64,000 nucleotides of DNA, taken from positions 248,001-312,000 of the forward strand of contig CP181261.1 of the NCBI GenBank assembly GCA_047833665.1. The letters run 5' to 3'. This document shows positions 1 to 8,940 of the stretch, piece after piece (position 1 is the first letter of the stretch; every line of letters begins with the position of its first letter). Position numbers and translations under genes: made by a program. This DNA is from Caproicibacter sp047833665 (GTDB taxonomy: Bacteria; Bacillota; Clostridia; Oscillospirales; Acutalibacteraceae). Under the pieces are notes generated by a model. It had not been told where the DNA came from. It made no database searches and was given only the letters and a program-made list of their open reading frames with translations.

Positions 1-1
1 T

Positions 2-1300
2 ATGGGCTGGCGCGATATGGGCAAGGCAAGCTTTATGGATCTTGCCGACCGCAGCGGGCGCATTCAGATTTACATGAAAATTGATCAGGTTGGGGAAGAG
101 AGCTATTCGGAACTGAAAAACTACTGGGATATCGGCGATATCATCAGCGTAAAGGGATATGTATTTAAAACGCGCCGGGGAGAAATTTCCGTCCACGCAA
201 AGGAAATCCGGCTGTTGGCTAAATCCCTGCTGCCATTGCCGGAAAAATTCCATGGATTAAAAGATACCGATTTAAGATATCGCCAACGGTACCTTGACCT
301 GATTATGAACCCGGAAGTGCGGGATACATTTCTCAAGCGCAGTACCATTATTAAAACCATTCGATCTATTCTCGACGCCAGAAATTATATCGAAGTAGAA
401 ACGCCCGTTTTAAACACCATTCCGGGCGGCGCGGCGGCCAGACCGTTTATTACGCACCACAACACGCTGGACATTGATATGTACCTTCGTATTGCAACGG
501 AACTGCATCTAAAAAGACTGATCGTCGGCGGATTGGAACGCGTTTACGAAATCGGTCGCATTTTCCGCAACGAGGGTATGGACGTAAAACACAATCCTGA
601 ATTTACCACAATCGAACTGTATGAGGCTTATACGGATTATCGCGGCATGATGGATTTAACCGAAACGCTGGTGCGCGAAAGCGCCTTAGCTGCCTGCGGT
701 ACCGATAAAGTCATTTATCAAGATGAGGAAATTGATTTTTCCGCTCCGTTTGCTCGCATCACTATGAACGACGCGATTTTAAAATATACCGGTGTTGACT
801 TTTTGTCGTTCAAAGGCGATACGGAACGCGCAAAGAAAGAAGCAGCTCAGCTTGGCGTGGAACTGAAAGAGACAGATACATGGGGAGACATTATGGCACG
901 CACCTTTGACGAAAAGGTGGAGGATAAACTCCTGCAGCCAACTTTCGTCTATGATTATCCGGTAGAAGTTTCCCCGCTTACCAAACGCAAACGCGGCGTA
1001 CCGGAACTGGTGGAACGCTTTGAGCTGTATGTGGCAAGATGCGAACTTGCAAACGCATATTCGGAATTAAATGATCCGATTGATCAGCGCGAGCGCTTTG
1101 GGCGCCAAATGGAACTGCGCGCCTCCGGCGACGAGGAAGCAAACATGATTGATGAGGATTTCATTACCGCGCTGGAATACGGCATGCCGCCGACCGGCGG
1201 TATGGGAATGGGCATCGACCGGCTGGTCATGCTGCTGACCAACAGTGCTTCCATTCGCGACGTGCTGCTGTTCCCAACTATGAAGCCGCGGGAGGACTGA
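2..1300 (+). CDS. lysS: Lysyl-tRNA synthetase, class II (5' end cut by window)
   Basis: Charges tRNA-Lys with lysine in the cytoplasm. The visible 432 residues cover the end of the N-terminal OB-fold anticodon-binding domain (MGKASFMDLADRSGRIQIYM region) and the whole class II catalytic core. Motif 2 is visible as RIFRNEGMDVKHNPEF, followed by TTIELYEAY, and motif 3 as GMGMGIDRLVMLL near the C-terminus. Bacterial LysRS is about 490-500 residues, so roughly 60-70 N-terminal residues lie left of the window; the first in-window ATG is not the real start. The stop is followed after 7 bp by the next gene, so the two are probably co-transcribed. Identity is certain from the motifs. Confidence 0.96.
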   Translation: MGWRDMGKASFMDLADRSGRIQIYMKIDQVGEESYSELKNYWDIGDIISVKGYVFKTRRGEISVHAKEIRLLAKSLLPLPEKFHGLKDTDLRYRQRYLDLIMNPEVRDTFLKRSTIIKTIRSILDARNYIEVETPVLNTIPGGAAARPFITHHNTLDIDMYLRIATELHLKRLIVGGLERVYEIGRIFRNEGMDVKHNPEFTTIELYEAYTDYRGMMDLTETLVRESALAACGTDKVIYQDEEIDFSAPFARITMNDAILKYTGVDFLSFKGDTERAKKEAAQLGVELKETDTWGDIMARTFDEKVEDKLLQPTFVYDYPVEVSPLTKRKRGVPELVERFELYVARCELANAYSELNDPIDQRERFGRQMELRASGDEEANMIDEDFITALEYGMPPTGGMGMGIDRLVMLLTNSASIRDVLLFPTMKPRED

Positions 1301-1307
1301 TTTCCAC

Positions 1308-2006
1308 ATGGCAAGGGAAGGTCTGCTGATTGGCATGGAGGAGGATCGGCCGGAACCCCCTCCGCTTGAGCCTAAAACGCCGCGCAAAAAGGCGGAAAAC
1401 TTTTGGTATTATCATAAATGGCACATACTAGCAGCAGTGGTGGCAATAATTATTTTGTTCTTTGTCATTCGTGACATGTCAAGTCCAAAAGCGGATTATC
1501 AGATTGGGATGATTACATCCCAATATTATCCGCAGCAGGTTGTCGAACTGCTGGAAAAAAGCATAGAACCATATGCTGAAGATCTCAACGGAGATGGCCG
1601 TGTCATTGTCCAAATCAATCCATATTCTATCATATCCGAAGACAATGACCCTCAGCTGAGGCTTGCCAATCAAGTAAAATTGGACGCGGATCTTTCCTCC
1701 GGAATCAGCATGCTGTTTATAACGGATGAGGAATCCTTTCAAACACAGCAGAAGCGCAATGCAATGTTTGCAAATATCGATGGCAGTACGCCTCAAGCAG
1801 ACAACATCGACCAGAGTAAGATGAGAATTCCCCTTTTAAAGCTCAAAGCGTTCTCCGAACTGTCCTACGAAAAAACGGATGGCACAAATCTTTTGGATGA
1901 GCTCGGCTTGTCGCTGCGGGTCTATGAGGGTTCCGCAGTAGAAGGACAGGAAGACGATTATTGGAATGCCTGCCGGCGTCTGTTTCAGAAACTGGCTGAC
2001 GGCTGA
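1308..2006 (+). CDS. Uncharacterised single-pass membrane protein
   Basis: I do not recognise a family. The 232-residue protein has a short acidic/proline-rich cytoplasmic N-terminus, a basic patch (KTPRKKAENFWYYHKWH), one hydrophobic segment around residues 41-57, and a soluble C-terminal domain of about 170 residues, probably outside the cell. There is no lipobox. The ATG at 1308 is chosen because GGGAGGA lies about 10 bp upstream, overlapping the lysS stop; an internal ATG at 1335 has no comparable site. It starts 7 bp after lysS and is followed by a clear terminator, so it closes the lysS transcript. A cell-envelope role is only a guess. Confidence 0.8.
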   Translation: MAREGLLIGMEEDRPEPPPLEPKTPRKKAENFWYYHKWHILAAVVAIIILFFVIRDMSSPKADYQIGMITSQYYPQQVVELLEKSIEPYAEDLNGDGRVIVQINPYSIISEDNDPQLRLANQVKLDADLSSGISMLFITDEESFQTQQKRNAMFANIDGSTPQADNIDQSKMRIPLLKLKAFSELSYEKTDGTNLLDELGLSLRVYEGSAVEGQEDDYWNACRRLFQKLADG

Positions 2007-2053
2007 CGTACTGTGCCATGCGACGCCTCCCGTACTATTTTCTTAGATAAAAA

Positions 2054-2086
2054 AGCGCGGTGCAGTAACTGCTGCCGCGTTTTTTT
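2054..2086 (+). terminator. Rho-independent terminator after the lysS operon
   Basis: A GC-rich inverted repeat (CGCGG-GCAGT paired with ACTGC-CCGCG, one-base loop region) is followed directly by seven T residues. It lies about 50 bp after the stop of the membrane-protein gene. Confidence 0.85.
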
Positions 2087-2315
2087 GCATTTTTCCGCAA
2101 AATCTTTTAAAATATATTCATATATTTTTTTTAAAATTTATTATAATCAGATTATATAGGGCTTTGCATATCGCTAAAATAAAAAGAACAGCTATATGGT
2201 TTTCTTGCATCTTCAGGATAAATAGAACCTGAATAGCGTAACGTTAACTAAACCGATTAGGCTTTTGATTTTAATAAGCCCTAACGCAAGCAAAAAGAGG
2301 GAGGGACTTCCAATC
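2087..2315. other. AT-rich intergenic region before the two-component system
   Basis: Together with the terminator this makes a gap of about 310 bp between genes. It is very AT-rich around 2100-2160 and contains TATAAT at 2142-2147, a possible -10 box for the downstream regulator, but I cannot assign a convincing -35. A short hairpin (TTCAGG...CCTGAA) lies near 2210-2235. No small gene was recognised. Confidence 0.4.
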
Positions 2316-3005
2316 ATGGGAACAGGAAAAATCCTTGTAGTGGACGATGACCAAAATATCTGCGAACTTTTGCGGCTGTACCTAGAAAAGGAAGGGTACG
2401 ACGTTGTCCTTGCAAATGACGGTAAACAGGCCTTGGAGAAGTTTGAAAAGGAAAAAACGGATCTGATTCTGTTGGATATCATGCTGCCGGAGTTGGACGG
2501 CTGGCAAGTTTGCCGAGAGATTCGTAAGAAATCTCAGTGTCCCATTATCATGTTGACCGCTAAAGGCGAAGTGTTTGACAAGGTTCTTGGACTGGAACTT
2601 GGTGCGGATGATTATGTTGTTAAACCATTTGAGACAAAAGAAGTTGTCGCACGAATTAAAGCCGTACTGCGCCGACTGGGTAAAAACTCTAACGACACTG
2701 TTAAAGAAGTCAAATATGATAAACTGTCCATCAATTTAACCAATTATGAACTGAAAGTAAACGGTGTGCAGATTGACACCCCGCCAAAGGAAATGGAGCT
2801 TATCTATCATTTGGCCAGCAACCCGAACCGCGTGTTTACGCGCGACCAGCTTTTGGATGAAGTTTGGGGTTTTGACTATTACGGAGACAGCCGAACCGTC
2901 GACGTTCATGTCAAACGCCTGCGCGAAAAGCTGGAAGGCGTTTCTGACAAATGGGAACTGAAAACTGTTTGGGGCGTCGGCTATAAATTTGAAGTAAAAG
3001 AATAA
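2316..3005 (+). CDS. OmpR/PhoB-family response regulator
   Basis: DNA-binding transcription regulator activated by phosphorylation. With the ATG at 2316 the protein is 229 residues. The receiver domain (about 1-120) shows the acidic pocket D10-D12, phospho-acceptor D54 in LILLDIMLP, T81 and K103 in VVKPF. The C-terminal winged helix shows PPKEMELIYHLASNPNRVF and DSRTVDVHVKRLREKL. The start is fixed by an AGGGAGGG site about 10 bp upstream; a longer reading frame from 2265 has no such site. It is followed after 27 bp by its sensor kinase and then by an HtrA-type protease, an arrangement typical of envelope-stress systems. The signal is unknown. Confidence 0.93.
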   Translation: MGTGKILVVDDDQNICELLRLYLEKEGYDVVLANDGKQALEKFEKEKTDLILLDIMLPELDGWQVCREIRKKSQCPIIMLTAKGEVFDKVLGLELGADDYVVKPFETKEVVARIKAVLRRLGKNSNDTVKEVKYDKLSINLTNYELKVNGVQIDTPPKEMELIYHLASNPNRVFTRDQLLDEVWGFDYYGDSRTVDVHVKRLREKLEGVSDKWELKTVWGVGYKFEVKE

Positions 3006-3032
3006 CCGTGTCCTTTTTCTGGGGGAATGCAG

Positions 3033-4550
3033 TTGCAAAAGACTCTATTTAAAAAATACCTAAGAATTACTTCCCTTATCATTCTTATCAGTTTTTTCCT
3101 GCTCAGTTTCGTGATGCTGATTTCAATTTCTAACTACTGGCAAACAGAAAAGCGGGCTCTGCTGCGGAAAAATGCGGAAAGCGTGGCTCAAATTGCGTCC
3201 GACAGCGTTATTACAGTAAACCGAAACGAGTATCAGGTGGACGGTGTGAGGATGCGGGCCTTTATCCTTGCTTTCGCCGACAACATTGACGCCGACATCT
3301 TTGTTACCAAGCTGGACGGTCAGGCACTTCTGGCCGCCTACGGCAGCGGCGGGAATGTGGATGATTCCAAGAAAATCAGTCCGGCTATTATGCAGAAAGC
3401 ATTAAATGGCGGATATTCCTCACAGGGAACATTAAACGGTTTTTACGACGAGAATTATTACATTGTCGGCGTACCCATTCGGGTATATGCAAATGGCGAA
3501 CCCGTTCAAATCGGAGCGGTCTTTACGGCATACAGTGTGAAAACCTTTAATGCATTCCGCTTGGATGTGCTGAAAATGATCGTTTTGGCAGCGCTTGCGG
3601 CTTTTGCTATTTCATTCTGCGTAATCTGGCTGTTTACCTATAAACTGGTACAGCCGCTGCGCAATATGGCAGCTGCTGCAAAATGTTTCGGGGACGGCAA
3701 CTTCTCCGTTCGTGTGCCGGTTACCAGTCAGGATGAAATCGGTCAGCTTGCTGTTGCTTTTAACAACATGGCAACTTCGCTTGCCTCGGTAGAACATGTG
3801 CGGCGCGATTTTATTGCAAATGTGTCCCATGAATTAAAAACCCCTATGACAACCATCGCGGGATTTATTGACGGGATTCTGGACGGAACAATTCCCCCCG
3901 AAAAGCAAAACTACTACTTGCGAATTGTCTCGCAGGAAGTAAAGCGCCTGTCCCGTCTGGTTCGCACCATGCTGGATCTTTCCCGCATAGACAGCGGTGA
4001 ATTAAAACTGCATCCCGCCCGGTTTGATTTAACGGGTACGGTTCTTTCCGCACTTTTATCTTTTGAACAGACCATAGAAAACAAAAAAATTGAAGTGCGC
4101 GGACTGGAACACACGGAAAGCCTGTTTGTCAACGGCGACCCCGATATGATCTATCAGGTTGTGTATAATCTAATTGACAACGCCGTAAAATTTACAAATG
4201 AAGGCGGCTATATCGAAATTGGAATCCGCCAAGAGAAAGACCGCACAACCGTTTCCGTGGAAAACAGCGGTGACGGCATCTCACCGGACGAACTGCCAAT
4301 GATATTCGAGCGCTTCTATAAAACCGACAAATCACGCAGTCGGGATAAAAATGGCATGGGACTGGGCCTCTATATTGTAAAGACGATCATCCGCCTGCAC
4401 GGCGGAGAAATTACAGTCCAGAGTGTCTGGCACAAAAACTGCCGATTTGAATTCTGGCTCCCCAGGCATATTGAACCGCCCCGCGATGATCATCAGCGTT
4501 TGGTGGAAACCAGCGGGGAAGAACCAAAAGAAGATTCCAATACGAAATGA
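3033..4550 (+). CDS. Sensor histidine kinase with HAMP domain
   Basis: Membrane partner of the upstream response regulator. It has a transmembrane helix near the N-terminus, an extracellular sensor region of about 150 residues, a second helix (VLAALAAFAISFCVIWLF), a HAMP linker, the HisKA box FIANVSHELKTPM with the phosphorylated His about 265 residues in, and an HATPase domain with N-box NLIDNAVKF, G1 ENSGDGIS and G2 GMGLGLYIVK. An ATG at 3027 lies only a base or two after GGGGGA, whereas the TTG at 3033 is 6 bp away, so I favour TTG; the difference is two residues. The C-terminus carries a short charged tail. A specific PhoR/WalK-type identity cannot be assigned. Confidence 0.92.
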   Translation: MQKTLFKKYLRITSLIILISFFLLSFVMLISISNYWQTEKRALLRKNAESVAQIASDSVITVNRNEYQVDGVRMRAFILAFADNIDADIFVTKLDGQALLAAYGSGGNVDDSKKISPAIMQKALNGGYSSQGTLNGFYDENYYIVGVPIRVYANGEPVQIGAVFTAYSVKTFNAFRLDVLKMIVLAALAAFAISFCVIWLFTYKLVQPLRNMAAAAKCFGDGNFSVRVPVTSQDEIGQLAVAFNNMATSLASVEHVRRDFIANVSHELKTPMTTIAGFIDGILDGTIPPEKQNYYLRIVSQEVKRLSRLVRTMLDLSRIDSGELKLHPARFDLTGTVLSALLSFEQTIENKKIEVRGLEHTESLFVNGDPDMIYQVVYNLIDNAVKFTNEGGYIEIGIRQEKDRTTVSVENSGDGISPDELPMIFERFYKTDKSRSRDKNGMGLGLYIVKTIIRLHGGEITVQSVWHKNCRFEFWLPRHIEPPRDDHQRLVETSGEEPKEDSNTK

Positions 4551-4562
4551 AAGGGTTTTTTT

Positions 4563-6377
4563 ATGAACAAAAACGGCTTTGATTCAAACAATGAAAAAGA
4601 CCCCTGGGAATATGAGGATTATCAGCCGGATGCAGAAAATCAGCAGTCGGCTGCGCAGGACTCTAATGTGCCGGATCAATCGAATGAAAATGCCGGCGCC
4701 CCCGAAAACATGGAAAAAACTCCAAAAGATTCCCAAGAAGAGGGGGCTGCTGCCGGCAGCACATCTCCCGGACAAGAAACCTCCGGTGAGCAGACACCTC
4801 CTGCAAATCAGGAAAACTCCGGTAAGGAAACCCCTCCTGTCGATGATACCGCACAATCCGCTCCAAATTATGGGCAGCCGCCATATCCCCCCTATGGCCA
4901 ATATGGCCCCACCTACGGACAGGGAAACTACGGCGGACCGTATAACGGCAAACCCTACGGTTCACCATATGAGCAGCCGGGAGCAAATTCCTATGGTCAA
5001 CCGAACACCGCTAACTACGGCGGCTATGGCCATCCTGGTACAAACCAGCCGGGGGGGCAGCAGCATTATGACAATCCATATGGGCAGCAGCCTTATTGGA
5101 ACTATTCCTATAACGGACAGTATGGCAATCAACCCAACGGCCCTATGCCGCCTCGGAAAACAAACACCGGTCTGAAAGTCTTTCTTGGCATTCTGGGTGT
5201 ATTGGTTGTTGTCCTAATTATTGCAACGATCATATACGGTTCTCAGATTTACAGCCAACTCCCGGCAGAAGATTCCACTTCTTCCGCGCCGTCCTTTTCC
5301 TCTGCCCCGTCCGACAGCAGTGAAGCGCCTTCCACATCTTCCGAGCCAATCATTGGGGGAGTGGAAGGAAACGGCACCGACCCGGATTCAGAAGGGATTA
5401 CCATTGAGCCCCATCCTACCGGGGAAGCAATGACTGCCACGGAAGTTTACAAAAAGGTCATTCAGAGCGTGGTTGGTGTTCAGACAACGCTGGGACAGAA
5501 CGAAACCAGTGAAGGGACCGGCATTATTGCATCGTCGGATGGGTATATTCTGACCAATGCCCATGTCATCAATTATTCCAAAGACTACTCCGTTAAAGTG
5601 GTACTGCACAACAACAAATCCTATGAGGCGAAGGTGGTTGGATACGACAAAACCTCCGATATTGCAGTGCTGAAAATTAATGCAACCGGCCTTTCTGCAG
5701 CAACATTTGGTTCTATCGATGGTATGCAGGTCGGCGACCGCGTCATCGCAATTGGCAATCCGGGCGGTCTAAGCTTCGCGGGCTCCCTAACCGGCGGCTA
5801 TATTTCGGCACTTGACCGCACCATTGAAGACTACAGCGAGAACGGTATGACCTATATTCAGACGGATGCCGCGATTAATCCCGGAAACTCCGGCGGGCCG
5901 CTGGTCAATCTCTACGGTCAGGTTATCGGCATCAATTCCAATAAAATCGTTGCAACCGGTTACGAGGGGATGGGATTTGCCATTCCCATCAGCCGCGCAA
6001 AAACCATCATTGATGATTTGATTACCCACGGCTATGTATCCGGACGCACTCGGCTTGGAATCAAGGCCAAAACGGTTGATGCAATGTACAGCCAGCTTTA
6101 CGGATATCCGCAGGGGGTATTGGTTGTTGCCATTGACCCGGACAGTACCCTAGATGACAGCGGCGTGGTTCAAGGCGATATCATCATAGAGGCAGACGGT
6201 ACAAAGATTGTGGATTTTGACAGCTTGTCCGCGGTTTTAGCCCGTCATAAGCCGGGAGATACCATTTCCATGAAAGTTTACTCCACATCCCTTTCGGAAA
6301 CTGCAGGAGGAGGCAAAGCCGGAACAACTCGGGAAGTGAAAGTAACTTTGCTTGAAGATAGGGGCGAAACGCAGTAA
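4563..6377 (+). CDS. HtrA/DegP-like membrane-anchored serine protease with PDZ domain
   Basis: Surface-exposed trypsin-like protease expected to degrade or sense misfolded envelope proteins. The 604-residue protein has an unusually long N-terminal region (about 1-200) very rich in Pro, Gly, Tyr, Gln and Asn, one transmembrane helix (about 203-228), a Ser-rich linker, the protease domain and one PDZ domain (about 505-590). The triad is visible: H334 in TNAHVI, D366 in TSDIAVLKI and S443 in GNSGGPLV. It follows the histidine kinase by 12 bp, so it probably belongs to the same operon and may be its target. The low-complexity cytoplasmic tail is longer than in Bacillus HtrA (about 450 residues). 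Confidence 0.94.
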   Translation: MNKNGFDSNNEKDPWEYEDYQPDAENQQSAAQDSNVPDQSNENAGAPENMEKTPKDSQEEGAAAGSTSPGQETSGEQTPPANQENSGKETPPVDDTAQSAPNYGQPPYPPYGQYGPTYGQGNYGGPYNGKPYGSPYEQPGANSYGQPNTANYGGYGHPGTNQPGGQQHYDNPYGQQPYWNYSYNGQYGNQPNGPMPPRKTNTGLKVFLGILGVLVVVLIIATIIYGSQIYSQLPAEDSTSSAPSFSSAPSDSSEAPSTSSEPIIGGVEGNGTDPDSEGITIEPHPTGEAMTATEVYKKVIQSVVGVQTTLGQNETSEGTGIIASSDGYILTNAHVINYSKDYSVKVVLHNNKSYEAKVVGYDKTSDIAVLKINATGLSAATFGSIDGMQVGDRVIAIGNPGGLSFAGSLTGGYISALDRTIEDYSENGMTYIQTDAAINPGNSGGPLVNLYGQVIGINSNKIVATGYEGMGFAIPISRAKTIIDDLITHGYVSGRTRLGIKAKTVDAMYSQLYGYPQGVLVVAIDPDSTLDDSGVVQGDIIIEADGTKIVDFDSLSAVLARHKPGDTISMKVYSTSLSETAGGGKAGTTREVKVTLLEDRGETQ

Positions 6378-6400
6378 AATCAAAATAATGCAACAGCAAA

Positions 6401-6441
6401 AGCCGACTCCGCAGTATGCTACGGAGTCGGCTTTGTTTTTT
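6401..6441 (+). terminator. Terminator after htrA-like gene
   Basis: Perfect 11-bp stem (AGCCGACTCCG paired with CGGAGTCGGCT) with a 10-base loop, followed by TTTGTTTTTT. It sits about 25 bp after the protease stop. Confidence 0.92.
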
Positions 6442-6500
6442 CTCAAAGGTTTGCAGGTACTCATACTTTATTCTGTAAATTATTTCCCATTTCTCGGTGT

Positions 6501-6706
6501 CATTTTACTTAAATGTATCTATTATGATACTAGATGTACAAAAAACAGGAACTGCTGAGAGCAAAGACGCTTTAAGTGAAAACTTAAAGTGTCTTTCTTT
6601 TTTCATTTTACTTAAATGTATCTATTATGATACTAGATGTACAAAAAACAGGAACTGCTGAGAGCAAAGACGCTTTAAGTGAAAACTTAAAGTGTCTTTC
6701 TTTTTT
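6501..6706 (+). repeat. 103-bp perfect tandem direct repeat carrying twin terminators
   Basis: Two adjacent copies, 6501-6603 and 6604-6706, appear identical. Each unit contains a short inverted repeat (GTATC, six bases, GATAC) followed about 45 bp later by a 12-bp hairpin (GACGCTTTAAGT with ACTTAAAGTGTC, one G-T pair) and a run of T residues, which is a rho-independent terminator. Any transcript from upstream therefore meets two identical terminators before the DUF2294-like gene. An open frame crosses the repeat into that gene but contains the terminator hairpins and is unlikely to be translated. The rest of the 6378-6767 gap holds only the htrA terminator and AT-rich sequence. Confidence 0.9.
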
Positions 6707-6767
6707 CAAGATCTCAATACAGAAACCAAATTTAGGTGTTGCGGCCAAAAAGGGGAGAGGGTGTGTT

Positions 6768-7136
6768 ATGGTCGCCGGTACTTTTAAACAGGAAATACTC
6801 AAGGTCTACAACCGTGTAAACAGACAAATTTTTAATACGGGGGTACGCCAGCAAAATGTAGAGTTTGCCGGTAACAAAATTATTATTCTGTCCCTAAACG
6901 CTCGGATTCCCGCTTTAAAACTTTTGGACCGCAAATATACCGGAACTACAGACTATATGGATCATTTACTTACACAGGTTTTTAAAAAGCAGATTAAAAC
7001 AGCCTTGGAACATCAGTTTCATCTGAATATTATCGCCGTTTTCAAGGACTATGATGCGGTGTCTGAGTATTCCGGCACCATCATATGCCTTGACCGCGAT
7101 GTAGAAGCCTATCTCAATGAACTGCCGGAGCTTTGA
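6768..7136 (+). CDS. DUF2294-like small protein
   Basis: Soluble 122-residue protein resembling the DUF2294 family (function not established). The resemblance is in the pattern of an N-terminal helix, a strand segment NKIIILSLNARIPALKLLD, a helix with FKKQIKTALEH, and the end segment NIIAVFKDYD followed by TIICL. The ATG at 6768 is preceded by GGGAGAGGGTGTGTT, a good ribosome site; the in-frame extension to 6627 runs through the tandem terminators. It precedes an ABC importer by 84 bp on the same strand and may share its transcript. There is no catalytic motif that I can identify, and the family call is by eye. Confidence 0.72.
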   Translation: MVAGTFKQEILKVYNRVNRQIFNTGVRQQNVEFAGNKIIILSLNARIPALKLLDRKYTGTTDYMDHLLTQVFKKQIKTALEHQFHLNIIAVFKDYDAVSEYSGTIICLDRDVEAYLNELPEL

Positions 7137-7220
7137 TGAAAAGAGCCGGTAACAACGCCACCCCGTTTATTCAAAGCGGGTTTAGGCGTATGAATCAGTT
7201 CAAGAAAGGAAGAGTTTTGA

Positions 7221-8009
7221 ATGAGCGAACCCTGCAAAATTGAAGTGACGGGGGTCAGCAAGATTTTTCGCAGAAACGGAAAAAACGTAACGGCTCTGGC
7301 AAACACGAACCTTGCCGTTGAGGAAGCACGTTTTGCAAGTATCATTGGGCCTTCCGGATGCGGAAAATCAACCCTGTTCAATATTATCGCCGGGCTGATG
7401 CCGCCCACAACGGGAGATGTCACCGTTGATGGGCAGAGTATTGTCTGCAAAGCCGGAACGGTTGGCTATATGCTGCAAAAAGATCTTTTGCTGCCCTGGC
7501 GAACAATTCTGGACAACATTATTTTAGGGCTGGAAATCCGCAGCGTACCGCGCTCGCAAGCCGTGGAACGGGCCCTGCCTCTGATGGAAAAATACGGACT
7601 AAAAGGATTCGACAGCCATTACCCGAACGAGCTTTCGGGCGGAATGCGTCAGCGCGCTGCGCTGCTTCGCACTCTGCTGTACGACCGCGATATCATGCTT
7701 TTGGATGAACCGTTCGGCGCACTGGATGCCCAAACCAGACTTTCCATGCAGAACTGGCTTTTGGAAATCTGGCAGGATTTTGGTAAAACAGTTCTTTTCG
7801 TTACGCATGATATTGATGAAGCGCTCTATCTTTCTGATGATATCTACGTTTTCTCGCCAAGACCCGGACGTGTTCGGGCTCGAATTTGCGTGCCTATCGA
7901 GCGCCCGAGAAAGCCGGAAGATTTGACCACTCACCAGTTTATGGAACTAAAACATTATCTGCTGGAACTGCTGTCCGTCGGTCGGACTCCTGCGGCGGAA
8001 ATATCGTAA
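7221..8009 (+). CDS. ABC importer ATPase, SsuB/TauB/NitT type
   Basis: Energises a three-gene importer. The 262-residue protein has Walker A GPSGCGKST near residues 46-54, a Q-loop (YMLQKDLLLPWRT), the signature LSGGMRQRAALLRTL, Walker B MLLDEPFGALD and the switch histidine in LFVTHDIDEAL. The LLPWRT wording after the Q-loop is typical of nitrate/sulfonate/taurine/thiamine-precursor ATPases. An AAAGGAAG site precedes the ATG. The permease follows after 17 bp and the binding protein after that. No TPP riboswitch is visible upstream, which argues mildly against a thiamine-precursor substrate; sulfonates, nitrate-like ions or another small molecule remain possible. Confidence 0.93.
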   Translation: MSEPCKIEVTGVSKIFRRNGKNVTALANTNLAVEEARFASIIGPSGCGKSTLFNIIAGLMPPTTGDVTVDGQSIVCKAGTVGYMLQKDLLLPWRTILDNIILGLEIRSVPRSQAVERALPLMEKYGLKGFDSHYPNELSGGMRQRAALLRTLLYDRDIMLLDEPFGALDAQTRLSMQNWLLEIWQDFGKTVLFVTHDIDEALYLSDDIYVFSPRPGRVRARICVPIERPRKPEDLTTHQFMELKHYLLELLSVGRTPAAEIS

Positions 8010-8026
8010 GGACGGGAGGGAAATAA

Positions 8027-8911
8027 ATGGCTGTCATCAATCAGGAAACTTGTTATGCGTCGCGCCCTGCGGGAGAAGAGCCTGCCGGCCGAAAAACAGA
8101 TGAAACGGCGCGCCGCATAGAATCTTATGACGGAGAAATGCAGGATAAAAAGCGCAGTCGGCGGGTGCTCATAGGACGAATTCTGGTGGGCATTTTTTTA
8201 TTTGTCGGCTGGGAAATTTTTACCCGCATCGGCTGGATGGACCCCTATTATTGGAGCAGACCCAGCGCGATACTTTCCACCGCATGGGTACAGCTAATCC
8301 ACGGAACCCTCCTGCGGGATATTGTCTACACCTCCGGTTCCACAATCATCGGGTTTATCACGGGAACGCTGACCGGCTCTCTGTTGGGTCTTTCCTTCTG
8401 GTGGTCTAAAACTTACGCGGGAATCAGCGAACCTTTTATTATTGTGTTAAACGCACTTCCAAAACTGGCATTGGGCCCCGTGCTGGTCATCTTATTTGGA
8501 ATTGGATTTTTCTCCAAGGCAGTGCTTGCTTTTTTAATGACGGTGGTCACAAGCGCAATTTCCGCATATGGAGGAGTTAAAAGCGTGGATCCCGCACTGG
8601 AAACGCTGATGGTTTCTTTGGGTGCCAAGCGCAGGCAAGTCTTTGCCAAAGTTGTGGTGCCGTGGTCCATGCCGTGGATTATTTCAAGTTTACGGATTAA
8701 TATTGCACTGGCCCTAGCCGGATCCATTGTGGGCGAATTTATTTCTTCGGAACAAGGCGTTGGCCGCATGATTATCTACGCCGGTACCATTCTGGATATC
8801 AACCTTGTCTGGGTGGGCGTGTTCGTCCTTTCCATTCTCTCCATACTGATGTATTGGGGAGTCATCCTTTTGGAAAAATGGTTGTCTAAACGTCTGGCAA
8901 TCATTTCCTAA
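8027..8911 (+). CDS. ABC importer permease, SsuC/TauC type
   Basis: Membrane channel subunit of the importer, 294 residues. A hydrophilic N-terminal tail of about 45 residues, longer than usual, precedes roughly six transmembrane helices. The BPD_transp_1 coupling loop is visible near residues 190-205 as LMVSLGAKRRQVFAKVVVPWS, with the typical EAA-type pattern, followed by GEFISSEQGVGRMI, a phrase common in SsuC/TauC/NitT permeases. A GGACGGGAGGG site lies just before the ATG, 17 bp after the ATPase stop, so the genes are translated from one message. The substrate is decided by the binding protein and cannot be read from this subunit. Confidence 0.92.
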   Translation: MAVINQETCYASRPAGEEPAGRKTDETARRIESYDGEMQDKKRSRRVLIGRILVGIFLFVGWEIFTRIGWMDPYYWSRPSAILSTAWVQLIHGTLLRDIVYTSGSTIIGFITGTLTGSLLGLSFWWSKTYAGISEPFIIVLNALPKLALGPVLVILFGIGFFSKAVLAFLMTVVTSAISAYGGVKSVDPALETLMVSLGAKRRQVFAKVVVPWSMPWIISSLRINIALALAGSIVGEFISSEQGVGRMIIYAGTILDINLVWVGVFVLSILSILMYWGVILLEKWLSKRLAIIS

Positions 8912-8940
8912 TAAATATATTTTGTTGGAGGGTAATGAAT

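Noticed and set aside
6627..6767. N-terminal extension of the DUF2294-like gene through the tandem repeat
   Set aside because: It runs through a terminator hairpin and lacks a ribosome site; the ATG at 6768 has one.
7137..7220. TPP riboswitch before the NMT1-type importer
   Set aside because: None of the conserved THI-box blocks seen upstream of thiT are present.
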